Made by a program: the position numbers and the translations under genes
From: CBDCRK01 sp965220955
Lineage (GTDB): Bacteria > Desulfobacterota > Binatia > Bin18 > CBDCRK01
NCBI GenBank assembly: GCA_965220955.1
Contig: CBDCRK010000011.1
Location: forward strand, 1 to 64,000
Direction: 5' to 3'
Length of the DNA stretch: 64,000 nt
Notes under the pieces: model-generated
Databases searched by the model: none
The model's input: the letters and a program-made list of their open reading frames with translations, nothing else
What the model was told of the DNA's origin: nothing
Shown: positions 40,012 through 48,722 of the stretch, one piece after another
Position numbering within the stretch: the first letter of the stretch is position 1
Layout: each line of letters begins with the position of its first letter

Positions 40012-41847
40012 ATGACAAGGCACGCTAAATCAAGCCGGCGAGAAAATATCCGTAACCTTGCCATTATTGCCCACGTGGACCATGGCAAGACTACCCTGGT
40101 CGATGCCATGTTGCACCAGAGCGGCATCTTCCGCGCCAACGAGAGGGTGGTGGAGCGGGTCATGGATTCCTTTGCCTTGGAACGTGAGCGCGGCATCACT
40201 ATGTTAGCCAAGAACACGACCATTGAGTATGCTGGCGTCAAGATCAACATTGTTGATACCCCCGGCCATGCTGACTTTGGCGGCGAGGTGGAACGCACCC
40301 TGGCTATGGTCGATGGAGTTATTCTTCTGGTGGACGCTTCTGAAGGGCCTCTGCCGCAAACTCGCTTTGTGTTAAAAAAGGCCCTGGATCTGGCACTGCC
40401 GCCCATAGTTTGCATTAACAAGATTGATCGCTCAGATGCCCGTATCAGTGAGGTGCTGGATGAGATCTATGGTTTATTTATTGATCTTGATGCCAGCGAA
40501 GCGCAACTAGACTTCCCCGTAGTCTATACCAACGCCCGTGCTGGTACCGCAACCCGTGACTTACAAGAGCCCGCCGACAGCCTGCGACCCCTGTTTAATC
40601 TGATTATCCAGGCGCTTCCGGGGCCGCTAGTTGATCCCGTAGCGCCAACACAATTCCAGGTTAATAACCTGGACTACAACGACTATCTTGGCCGCTTGGC
40701 GATTGGACGAGTTAACCATGGTATATTGCAGACCGGCGGATTTTATACTCTCTGCCGGGCCGCTGGCACCCAACAGCCAGTTAAAGTCACACAGATTTTC
40801 GGCTGGCACGGGTTGAAACGCATCGAACTCGATACTGCCCAGGCAGGGACCATTGTTGCGGTGGCGGGAATCGAAGACATCTATATTGGTGATACCATTG
40901 CTGACAGAGAGCAGCCGCAACCGCTACCGGCTATCCGTGTGGATGAACCCACCATCACCATGATCTTTAGCGTTAACACGTCTCCTTGGGCTGGTCGGGA
41001 GGGAGAATTTGTCACTTCTCGTAAGTTGCGGGAACGGCTCATGGTGGAGCAGCGCTGGAACGTAAGCCTGCGAATCGAGGAGACCGATTCCCCGGATGCC
41101 TTGTGCGTCACCGGCCGGGGTGAGCTGCAACTCGCCGTTCTCATCGAGACCATGCGCAGGGAAGGATACGAACTGGCAGTTTCCCGGCCAACGGTGGTAA
41201 CGCGCCAGATCAATGGTACCATGCACGAGCCAGTGGAGCTGCTGGTGATTGACATTCCCGAGGATTATATTGGGGTAGTCACACAGCTCCTGGGGATACG
41301 ACGGGGCAAGATGATCAAAATGATCCATGCTGGTTCCGGACGTGTACGCCTTGAGTTCTCGGTCCCCTCGCGCGGTTTGATCGGATTCCGCTCTCGCTTT
41401 CTTACTGATACTCGGGGGACTGGAATTATGAACACTTTGTTCGATGGCTGGGCACCCTGGTATGGGCAGATCCAGGGTCGCACTAACGGCGCTATGGTGG
41501 CGGATCGCGAGGGCGAGGCAACTCCCTATGCCATCTTTCATATCCAGGAACGGGGGCTCCTCTTTATTGCGCCGGGCACACGCGTGTACGAAGGCATGGT
41601 TATCGGTGAGTACTCACGCGATACGAATCTCAACGTCAATATCTGCCGCGAGAAGAAACTGACAAATGTACGCGCCGCCGGCCGCGATGAGAATATCATC
41701 ATTACGCCCCACCGTCAGATGGGACTAGAAGAAGGGAGTGAGTGGATTGGCGAGGACGAACTGATGGAAGTAACACCCCAATCGATCCGGCTACGCAAAA
41801 CCGTCCTCAAGCAAGTTGAGCGACCGAAGCAGAAACAAGATGTTTAA
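40012..41847 (+). CDS. typA: Ribosome-associated GTPase TypA/BipA
   Basis: From the ATG at 40012 (AGGAAA upstream) the protein has 611 residues. It shows translational-GTPase motifs AHVDHGKTT (G1), ERGITM (G2), DTPGHADFGGEV (G3) and NKIDRSDAR (G4). EF-G-like domains III/V and the BipA-specific C-terminus (GFRSRFLTDTRGTGIMN, LTNVRAAGRDENI) follow. It acts on ribosomes in 50S assembly and stress adaptation. An upstream in-frame extension to 39970 is not supported. Confidence 0.94.
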   Translation: MTRHAKSSRRENIRNLAIIAHVDHGKTTLVDAMLHQSGIFRANERVVERVMDSFALERERGITMLAKNTTIEYAGVKINIVDTPGHADFGGEVERTLAMVDGVILLVDASEGPLPQTRFVLKKALDLALPPIVCINKIDRSDARISEVLDEIYGLFIDLDASEAQLDFPVVYTNARAGTATRDLQEPADSLRPLFNLIIQALPGPLVDPVAPTQFQVNNLDYNDYLGRLAIGRVNHGILQTGGFYTLCRAAGTQQPVKVTQIFGWHGLKRIELDTAQAGTIVAVAGIEDIYIGDTIADREQPQPLPAIRVDEPTITMIFSVNTSPWAGREGEFVTSRKLRERLMVEQRWNVSLRIEETDSPDALCVTGRGELQLAVLIETMRREGYELAVSRPTVVTRQINGTMHEPVELLVIDIPEDYIGVVTQLLGIRRGKMIKMIHAGSGRVRLEFSVPSRGLIGFRSRFLTDTRGTGIMNTLFDGWAPWYGQIQGRTNGAMVADREGEATPYAIFHIQERGLLFIAPGTRVYEGMVIGEYSRDTNLNVNICREKKLTNVRAAGRDENIIITPHRQMGLEEGSEWIGEDELMEVTPQSIRLRKTVLKQVERPKQKQDV

Positions 41848-41953
41848 GCGTTCTGTGGTATTTTCTACATACTTTCGTCCAAGTTGCGGGCTGAAGAAGA
41901 AGCGCTCGCTTTTCGCCTCTATCCCACTACTCGTGCTGGGTTCGTCCACTCGC

Positions 41954-43285
41954 TTAGGTCTCCTGTTCAAGCTCAATGACCGAGCCGAGAGTGACAACTG
42001 AACGGGCGGTACCCAGCTCTGGAGCCGCTAAGGCAGCACCTGCGCCTACAAGGAGTACCCCGATAGAGGCCACAAACGCCCAGTAGTAACTTCCCGTGTT
42101 ATCGTAAATGGCACCGGCTATGACCGGTCCCAGAGCTCCCCCGATGCAGAGTATCACTGTGCCCAGCACGCCGGCAATGGTCCCAAAAGACCGTCGGCCA
42201 AAATCGTGGCTGACCGTCAAGGGCCAGAGCACAACCATCCCACCGAAGCCTAGGCCGAAGAGCGGAACGAACAGCGCCAGGACCCAAAAGCCGAATACAT
42301 TCAGACCCAGCACTAATCCGATGCCCACCGCCTGCATGAGCAGGCAGACCGCCAAAATATGGTGGGGATGAGGAAAATGTTCACTTGCCCAACCAGCCGC
42401 AAACCGCCCGCCCATGCTCATGCCCAAGGTCACCCCGGCAAGCGTCGAGGCCAACTCCAGGCTCAGCCCGGCATCTTGCAGATATGCGACCTGATGCGTG
42501 TTCATGGCTGTAGCGGCCATCAGCCCCAGACAAAAGGCTACCCCCAACAGCCAGAAGGTCAGTGTGGACAGCGCCTCTCTGAGCGTCCAGTCTCTGGAGT
42601 CCTGCTCTTGCTCCTGGCCTGCCTCCACCGCATCTCCAGCAGGACTGGCCTGCCCGAGCGGCCTCAGCCCCTTTTCCTCCGGTGTCTCGACAAGAAAAAA
42701 CCAAACCAGCGGGAGCATCACGCCCAGGGATAGTGCGGCTAACCCCTGGTAGGCGACCCGCCAGCTGTATTCAGCGATCAAAAAACCGGCCAGTGGGACC
42801 AGCACGAGCCCGCCGCCGCTCGTACCGACCAGGGCAATGCCCATTGCCAGACCTCTTTTGGCCACAAACCATTGGGTAATGACCTTGCCCACGGGCATGG
42901 GTCCTATCCCCGCCAGACCTACACCCAAAAACAGGTACAAGGCATAAAAGGTGGTGAGGCTGTGCACCGCGCTGAGGAGTGCCAGCGCTACACCATCGAT
43001 GAGCGCACTCAGCAGAAAGACCCATCTGGCGCCGACGTGATCGATGAGCCAACCCCACAAGGGCAATACCAGGCCAGCGACGAGCAGATACAGGGAGAAG
43101 GCACCGGCAGTCTCGGCCCGTGACCAGCCAAAGTCTTCTGTGAGCGGCTTGAGAAAGGTCGAGAAAGTATAGGTGAACCCACCGTCGATAATGGAGATGA
43201 AAAACAGGATGCCGACAATAACCCAGCCGTAGAAGAAGCGTTCGCTTCTGGCTGTTCTCCCGCTATCCGTACTGTGTTCGTTCAT
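41954..43285 (-). CDS. MFS transporter (monocarboxylate/OxlT-like)
   Basis: This 443-residue protein (ATG at 43285; no clear ribosome site, and a longer start at 43333 is possible) has 12 hydrophobic segments. It has the MFS pattern GWSRAETAGAFSLYLLVAGL and LIDHVGARWVFLL after helix 2. The central cytoplasmic loop is rich in Glu/Gln (EAGQEQEQDS). The opening FYGWVIVGILFFISIIDGG is typical of the monocarboxylate/oxalate-formate antiporter branch. The substrate is unknown. Confidence 0.85.
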   Translation of the reverse strand: MNEHSTDSGRTARSERFFYGWVIVGILFFISIIDGGFTYTFSTFLKPLTEDFGWSRAETAGAFSLYLLVAGLVLPLWGWLIDHVGARWVFLLSALIDGVALALLSAVHSLTTFYALYLFLGVGLAGIGPMPVGKVITQWFVAKRGLAMGIALVGTSGGGLVLVPLAGFLIAEYSWRVAYQGLAALSLGVMLPLVWFFLVETPEEKGLRPLGQASPAGDAVEAGQEQEQDSRDWTLREALSTLTFWLLGVAFCLGLMAATAMNTHQVAYLQDAGLSLELASTLAGVTLGMSMGGRFAAGWASEHFPHPHHILAVCLLMQAVGIGLVLGLNVFGFWVLALFVPLFGLGFGGMVVLWPLTVSHDFGRRSFGTIAGVLGTVILCIGGALGPVIAGAIYDNTGSYYWAFVASIGVLLVGAGAALAAPELGTARSVVTLGSVIELEQET

Positions 43286-43705
43286 AATACACTTCAGACA
43301 ACTTTCTCGGTGTCGTTTTGTACCGGCGGACAAGCCGCCAGTGGCACCTCTCTTCCTTCCGTTGCCCCACAGGTCCTCTGAGCCTGCAATAAGGACCCAG
43401 TTGCTCTCCTCAGCCGAGATTAGACAGAGGATGAGCTATGATGTCAATCTGAGGTGACAAGAAAGAATTCTGGCCTACCTAAGAAGGAGCGATGAGAGCG
43501 GGAATGGAAGCTTATCCCTGGCCGCACACTAGCGGCGGGAAAGTCTAATCCCAGCAACAACTGTCAAGGGAGAGAGGGACTTCTGCTGAAACCTATTTTC
43601 TTATACTCCGGGAAGGCGTAGGATGCCGTTACGCTGAGAAAAAGAAGAGACATGCCGTCTCCAGTTGACCCGGGGACGGCTCATTAACCTAAGGAGGGTC
43701 GCATT
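43286..43705. other. Divergent intergenic region, no gene seen
   Basis: This 420-bp region separates the MFS and amidohydrolase genes. No conserved open frame, repeat or clear promoter was recognised apart from the AAGGAGGG ribosome site at its end. Confidence 0.4.
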
Positions 43706-44812
43706 ATGGCGGAGTATCGTATCTTTTCAGCAGACTCCCATTTCGTGGAGCCACCCACAATGTGGGCGGAGCGGATGGATGTCAAGTTTCGGGACCGAGC
43801 CCCGCGCACCATCCGGGGGCATGAGGGCAAAGACGGCGAGTTTTTTACCTGTGAAAATATTAACCCGATTCCAGTCTCAGGGTTTTTTGGCTCGGGCAAG
43901 ACCGCGGAGGAGTTGCCCGAGCACATCAAGCGGGGCTTTGACGCTGCGCCCAAGAGTGTGTGGGATCCGGCCGGGCGGCTCGAGGAGCAGGACACCGATG
44001 GGGTGAGTGGTGAGGTTCTGTACACCTCGATGGGCATGCCGCTGTTTGGCCTGGATGATGGTGAGCTGCAGAACGCCTGTTTTCGAGCGTTTAACGACTG
44101 GGCGGCCGAGTACTGCAGCTATAACCCCAAGCGGCTGGTTGGCCTGGGAGTGATCTCGCTCGAAGATATTCCCTCAGCGGTCGCCGAGCTGGAACGCATC
44201 GCCAAGAAGGGCTTGCGTGGCGCGCTGATTTGGGGCAGTCCGCCCGACAACAAACCCTATAGCTCACCCGACTATGATCCCTTTTGGGCCGCAGCCCAGG
44301 ACCTGCAGATACCCTTAAGCCTCCATATCGGGACTGGCCGGAGTGGGGTACAGTTCGACGCGCGCCGGATTCTGCATCTGTATATGAAGGTACCCCAGGA
44401 GGTTCAGCTCAGCTTTGCCGATCTGATTGCCGGTGGCGTCCTGGAACGCTTCCCTCGCCTCAAACTTGTGTCGGCAGAAAACGATGTGTCCTGGATCCCC
44501 CATTTCCTGTATCGGCTGGACCATGCCTACGACCGGCTGCGGTACTTTCAAGGGCTGACCTTGTCGATGTTGCCCAGCGAATACATGAGGCGCAATGTGA
44601 TGGCCACTTTCCAGTTTGAGGGCACCAACGTGGAGTTTACCCGGCAGATCTTTGGGCCAGAGAATATTGCCTGGTCGTCTGACTATCCCCACACCGACTC
44701 TACCTGGCCGAACTCCCGGGAATTCATTGCTGAGGCGCTCAAGGATGTTCCTGAAAACGGTGTGCAGAAGATAGTTGGCGATAATGTCATCAACTTCTAC
44801 GGCATCAAATAG
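43706..44812 (+). CDS. Amidohydrolase-2 family metal-dependent hydrolase
   Basis: This 368-residue protein shows the PF04909 pattern. SADSHFVEPP at the N-terminus replaces the usual DxH/DSH ligand pair, with LSLHIGTG in the middle. LKLVSAENDVSWIPHFLYRLD and the late AWSSDYPHTDSTWPNS supply further ligands including the catalytic Asp. Such enzymes decarboxylate or hydrolyse aromatic and other carboxylates. AAGGAGGG precedes the ATG. It is a single-gene unit. Confidence 0.9.
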   Translation: MAEYRIFSADSHFVEPPTMWAERMDVKFRDRAPRTIRGHEGKDGEFFTCENINPIPVSGFFGSGKTAEELPEHIKRGFDAAPKSVWDPAGRLEEQDTDGVSGEVLYTSMGMPLFGLDDGELQNACFRAFNDWAAEYCSYNPKRLVGLGVISLEDIPSAVAELERIAKKGLRGALIWGSPPDNKPYSSPDYDPFWAAAQDLQIPLSLHIGTGRSGVQFDARRILHLYMKVPQEVQLSFADLIAGGVLERFPRLKLVSAENDVSWIPHFLYRLDHAYDRLRYFQGLTLSMLPSEYMRRNVMATFQFEGTNVEFTRQIFGPENIAWSSDYPHTDSTWPNSREFIAEALKDVPENGVQKIVGDNVINFYGIK

Positions 44813-44827
44813 AGTCACCTCTTTTTG

Positions 44828-44930
44828 CTCCCTCTCCCGCTGGCGGGAGAGGGTCGGGGTGAGGGTGGAGCCCGATGTCAGAGCTCGATTCGGCTCCCCC
44901 ACCCTAGCCCTCTCCCAGAGGGAGAAGGAA
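44828..44930. repeat. Two REP-like repeats in opposite orientation
   Basis: CCCTCTCCCGC (44830-44840) pairs with GCGGGAGAGGG (44843-44853), followed by GGGGTGAGGGTGG. A second, inverted element at 44896-44928 reads CCCCACCCTAGCCCTCTCCC then GAGGGAGAAGG. Paired inverted REPs (BIME-like) after an isolated gene are typical 3' elements. Confidence 0.7.
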
Positions 44931-45182
44931 TTAGAGCCTTCCGAACGCCTCAAGTTGTAACCATGCCAGACACCCCAATGGCTGGGGGTTCATCCCGAGC
45001 GAGCCATAGACTTGGGAGAAGAAGTCCCAGCCTTGCAAGAACACATCGTTGCGGGTGTCAAGCCGCATGTGTAGCCCAGCGTGCTTGAGCAGCTTGCCTC
45101 CTTTTTTCACAAATTCCTCTCTTCTGCCGCCTTGCTTAACGCTGGTGATGGAGGACAACGGGGGAGAATCTGGGTGCAGCAA
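44931..45182 (-). pseudogene. Unrecognised open frame, probable remnant
   Basis: The minus strand is open for about 83 codons from a TTG with no good start site. It reads EEFVKKGGKLLKHAGLHMRL, then DTRNDVFLQGWDFFSQVYGS and LGMNPQPLGCLAW, running into the REP element. The composition looks protein-like, but I do not recognise the family. It fills most of the 460-bp gap between the amidohydrolase and the gene at 45273. Confidence 0.25.
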
Positions 45183-45272
45183 TCGCTTGACAACGGCTGT
45201 TAATAGCTGACAGTAATGTTTTCGTAGAGGCGTGTACCTTTAATAAACCAACGGAAGGCATGGGGGAAACAA

Positions 45273-46331
45273 TTGCTTGTTCGAGAAGACTGGGCCCCTG
45301 ATTTTGTCTTGCCGCGGCAGGGTGGAACGCCAATGCGCTTCTATGGGTGGGCAGGTGGAAGGCCCACGGTTCTTTTCTTCTATGCAAGGCACGGGAGCAC
45401 GGAGTCGTTGGACACTCTTGTCTGGTTCGGGGAAGCACTAAGGAAATGCGTAGCGGAGGCGATATTGATCTTCGCGGTAAACCAGGACGCGCCTTCCGTA
45501 AACGAACAGAATGCTGTCAAGCGCGGGATTTCCTTTCCGATTCTTTCAGACGCAGAAGGTTCGGTTCATTCGTCTTATGGGGTGGATGCTAGCGGGACGA
45601 TGACAATTTTTGTCCTTGGCCCCAACCTTCGGGTGATTGATGTGCATCAATTATCAGATCGAGAGTCTTCGATGCAGAGGATCCTTGCAACCCTGGAGGC
45701 GATCCCGCAGTTCGAGCCCGTAGAGGTTGTGATGCAGGCACCGGTGCTCCTGGTTCCGGCAGTGCTCGAAAGGGATTTCTGCGAGCGTTTGATCGAAGTT
45801 TGGAGAACCCAAGGAAACGTTGAGACGGGGGTGGAGCACTCCCGCAAAGGGCACCGTGAGGATACTCTCATGCCTGGCGCCAAGCGACGGCGAGATCATA
45901 TTGTGACGGATGAAGAGCTTCTGCGCACGCTCACCTTTCGAGTTGGCCGTCGACTTATGCCGGCGATACACAAGGCGTTCTCGTTTAGAGCTACGCGATT
46001 TGAAGGATTCAAGATTGCTTGCTACGACGCTGCAACGGGGGGATTCTTTCGTGCGCATCGCGACAACCTGAGTCCTTCGACGGCGCATCGCCGCTTTGCT
46101 CTCACTTTGAATCTCAATGAAGGATATGAAGGCGGACATCTGCGGTTTCCAGAATACGGACCCCATCTCTACCGCCCCGGCACCGGGGGCGCCCTTGTGT
46201 TCTCCGGATCGCTCTTACATGAAGCCCTTGAGGTAACGAGGGGGCAGCGCTTTGTCCTTCTCTCGTTCCTGTTTAGCCAGGAGGACGTCCGCACCTCGAG
46301 GAAAGATAGGGGTAAGGGGTCGGGCTTTTAA
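45273..46331 (+). CDS. Peroxiredoxin-like domain fused to a 2OG-Fe(II) oxygenase
   Basis: This 352-residue protein starts at a TTG with GGGGGA upstream. Residues 1-145 form an AhpC/TSA-like thioredoxin fold (EDWAPDFVLPRQGG, RPTVLFFYARHGSTESLD, FPILSDAEGSVHSSYGV) in which the peroxidatic Cys position has no cysteine. Residues about 155-335 form a 2-oxoglutarate/Fe(II) dioxygenase with His262-x-Asp264 (FRAHRDN), His316 (LLHEALEV) and Arg326. This suggests a hydroxylase acting on a protein or metabolite bound through the Prx-like part. Confidence 0.85.
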   Translation: MLVREDWAPDFVLPRQGGTPMRFYGWAGGRPTVLFFYARHGSTESLDTLVWFGEALRKCVAEAILIFAVNQDAPSVNEQNAVKRGISFPILSDAEGSVHSSYGVDASGTMTIFVLGPNLRVIDVHQLSDRESSMQRILATLEAIPQFEPVEVVMQAPVLLVPAVLERDFCERLIEVWRTQGNVETGVEHSRKGHREDTLMPGAKRRRDHIVTDEELLRTLTFRVGRRLMPAIHKAFSFRATRFEGFKIACYDAATGGFFRAHRDNLSPSTAHRRFALTLNLNEGYEGGHLRFPEYGPHLYRPGTGGALVFSGSLLHEALEVTRGQRFVLLSFLFSQEDVRTSRKDRGKGSGF

Positions 46332-46447
46332 ATATTGGCAATCCGACTTTCTTGGGATATTCTCCTTCCATGGCTTGCCCTCCCCGTCTGTTTGCACCTA
46401 GGGCCCTCTAGCAGGTCATTGTCCGAGGCAATCAGCGCCAGAAAATC

Positions 46448-48376
46448 TTACTCTCGCGGCTGTGACCCCAGATAGAAGAAGACTAGCGTGATCAGCACGG
46501 CAACAACGGTGAAGAAGGTGAGGAGATCATCGGGGAGGCCAAGCTTGAGCCGGGCAATGCCTATGCTGGCAAGCAGGGCAATGCCCACTCCCGTTAGCGC
46601 CTCGCCGGCAATGGCACCCGAGGCCAGGAGGACTCCGCGATGCAGGCGTGGTTCCCTTGCTTCCCGGCGGTTTCCTGTAGCTAAGATATAACCCAGGACC
46701 CCGCCCACTAAGATGGGCACGGACAGGCCAAAGGGCAGATACATGCCCACGGCAATTGGCATCAAGTAGGCACGAAAAGAAATTTCTTGTGCCTCCAGAA
46801 TCTTGTCTACAATCACCAGTACAACCCCAATGCCTGCACCTATGGCAACCATATCCCATGGTAGCTGGCCCTTACCAAAGAATCCTTGGGCCAGGCTGGC
46901 AAAGAGCTGTGCCTGGGGAGCCGCAAGCTCTTTGCCGCCAATACCTCCGGGAGTATTGTTGTGTAACAGCTGCAGTACTGGTGCCATTATCAAGGACGCC
47001 ACGGCCACACCAGCAATCTGCATGATTTGCTGCCGCCGCGGTGAGGCGCCTACCAGCTGACCCGTTTTGAGATCGTTACAAATGTCCCCAGAAGTACAGG
47101 CGGTGCAGCAGACAATGGCCGCAACTCCCAGTGCTGAGAGCATGCCCGCCTTACCGGTGAAGCCAAAAATCAGCAGTAGGGCACCAGTAAACAGCATAGC
47201 CGTGATAGTCATGCCCGAGACTGGGCTATTGGAGTTTCCTACCAATCCGACAATATAACTGGCCACCGCGGTGAAAAAGAATGCCATCACCAGCATGATT
47301 GCTGTGGCTGCTAGCGTCACCCCCAAATGTCCGGTGAGGATATAGTAGATGGCACCAACCAGTAGGGTGCAGAGTAAGGCAAGTAGAACAATCCAGGCGA
47401 AGGGAATGTCGGGGTCATCGACGGGCGCCGGTTGTGCCGGTTGTGCCGGTTGTGCCGGTTGTGCCGGTTGTGCCGGTTGTGATTGTTGGGAGCGGCTTGC
47501 ACTTGTAAACAATTCTTGCAGCGCCTGGACAAGTCCGTGCCGGACCTGGATAATGGCTGCAATCCCACCTACAACCATTGCGCCCACACCCATGTAACGC
47601 ACCTGTTGGGACCAGATCTGGTAGGCACTCTCAACCGGATTGCTAAGTAATTCAGGATCGGCGCCCACAAGGGGAAGGGCGATCAGCCAGCTAAGCGCTC
47701 CGCCAATAAAAACCAGCAGGGCCACGTTGAGCCGGACAATAAGCCCCACGCCCAGCAGAGCCACCGAAATCTCTCCCCCAAAGTAGAAGATGCGGTGTCC
47801 GAGTACAATCGCGCCCTCCAGTACTCCTTGCAAGACACCCAAGAAGCTAACAAGAAATTTGCAGGCCAGACCAAACATAGCTCCCCGGACTACCAAGGAG
47901 GCCTCTTGGGGACCGGTCTGAGATTTTTCTCCCGCCTCTAACACCGCCGCGCAGGCTACGCCCTCGGGAAACTTCAATTCTGGATTTGGGGCCACCACAA
48001 AGACACGCCGCATGGGGATCATTAACAGGACTCCCAACAGGCCCCCGGTGAAGGCCACCAGTGTTGTTAGCAGCATATCAAACTGCTGCCAGGCCCCGAC
48101 TAGGACCAGGGCAGGCACGGTAAAAATGATCCCGGCTGCCAGTGATTCTCCCGCCGAGGCTGTCGTTTGCACCTGGTTAGCCTCCAGGATAGTGCCGCTA
48201 TTAAAGACCCCCCGCAGAATTAGCATGGCCAGGACCGCTGCCGGAATCGAGGCGGATACCGTCATCCCCACTTTTAGGCCCAGGTAGACATTGGCAGCCC
48301 CCATGACTACTGATAGCATTAGCCCCAGCAGCACTGCCCGTACTGTTAGCTCTCGCGTTATCTTTTGCTCTTCCAT
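46448..48376 (-). CDS. OPT-family oligopeptide/metal transporter
   Basis: From the ATG at 48376 (MEEQKITRELTVRAVLLGL) the protein has 642 residues and many hydrophobic helices, matching OPT transporters. NVYLGLKVGMTVSASIPAAV is followed by NNTPGGIGGKELAAPQA, and GLSVPILVGGVLGYI occurs near the end. No clear ribosome site is seen, and an in-frame upstream extension of 218 codons is non-coding in character. One cytoplasmic or external loop carries six QPA repeats. OPT proteins import small peptides or chelated metals. Confidence 0.88.
   Translation of the reverse strand: MEEQKITRELTVRAVLLGLMLSVVMGAANVYLGLKVGMTVSASIPAAVLAMLILRGVFNSGTILEANQVQTTASAGESLAAGIIFTVPALVLVGAWQQFDMLLTTLVAFTGGLLGVLLMIPMRRVFVVAPNPELKFPEGVACAAVLEAGEKSQTGPQEASLVVRGAMFGLACKFLVSFLGVLQGVLEGAIVLGHRIFYFGGEISVALLGVGLIVRLNVALLVFIGGALSWLIALPLVGADPELLSNPVESAYQIWSQQVRYMGVGAMVVGGIAAIIQVRHGLVQALQELFTSASRSQQSQPAQPAQPAQPAQPAQPAPVDDPDIPFAWIVLLALLCTLLVGAIYYILTGHLGVTLAATAIMLVMAFFFTAVASYIVGLVGNSNSPVSGMTITAMLFTGALLLIFGFTGKAGMLSALGVAAIVCCTACTSGDICNDLKTGQLVGASPRRQQIMQIAGVAVASLIMAPVLQLLHNNTPGGIGGKELAAPQAQLFASLAQGFFGKGQLPWDMVAIGAGIGVVLVIVDKILEAQEISFRAYLMPIAVGMYLPFGLSVPILVGGVLGYILATGNRREAREPRLHRGVLLASGAIAGEALTGVGIALLASIGIARLKLGLPDDLLTFFTVVAVLITLVFFYLGSQPRE
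47427..47480. repeat. Six perfect 9-bp tandem repeats inside the OPT gene
   Basis: Six perfect copies of GCCGGTTGT (plus strand) encode (QPA)6 on the minus strand, followed by PVDDPDIPF. The 9-bp unit keeps the frame, so copy number can change without breaking the gene. The tract lies in a hydrophilic loop between helices. Confidence 0.85.
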
Positions 48377-48722
48377 AGTGGTCTGCCATTGAGAGTTTTT
48401 ACGAAAACCTTTTTTCTCCCCCTTACCCTTACCCTTATAATCTGTCCCCTCCCCCGCAAGAGGGCGGGAGAAGGCTGGGGTGAAGGTTCCAAAGCGCCTG
48501 ACATTTATACACAACTCATGCTGGAGAGCTAGGGCTGCAGGGCGCATTGTATATTGAGCATCTGGCCGAATTGCAAGAAGCCCAAAACCAACACCAGGGG
48601 ACGGATCAGGTGTTACGCACCCTGGTCGAGGGGACTGGGGGTTTTTGTTCCCAGCCGTTTCCTGGTAGATTGAGCAAGCGCATATTCTTTCTCTCACATC
48701 CGCCGCAAGGCGCTGAACCCAC
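48377..48722. other. Intergenic junction between host genes and the accessory island
   Basis: It holds a REP-like element (48445-48487: CCCCTCCCCCGC / GGGCGGGAG plus GGGGTGAAGG). Between about 48546 and 48670 there is a short open stretch reading LYIEHLAELQEAQNQHQG, then TDQVLRTLVEGTGGF, which I do not recognise. No tRNA, integrase or att-like repeat was seen at the border. hsdR has no visible ribosome site. Confidence 0.45.

Noticed and set aside
48377..48722. tRNA or integrase marking the left border of the island
   Set aside because: No cloverleaf-like sequence, integrase or att duplication was visible on either strand.
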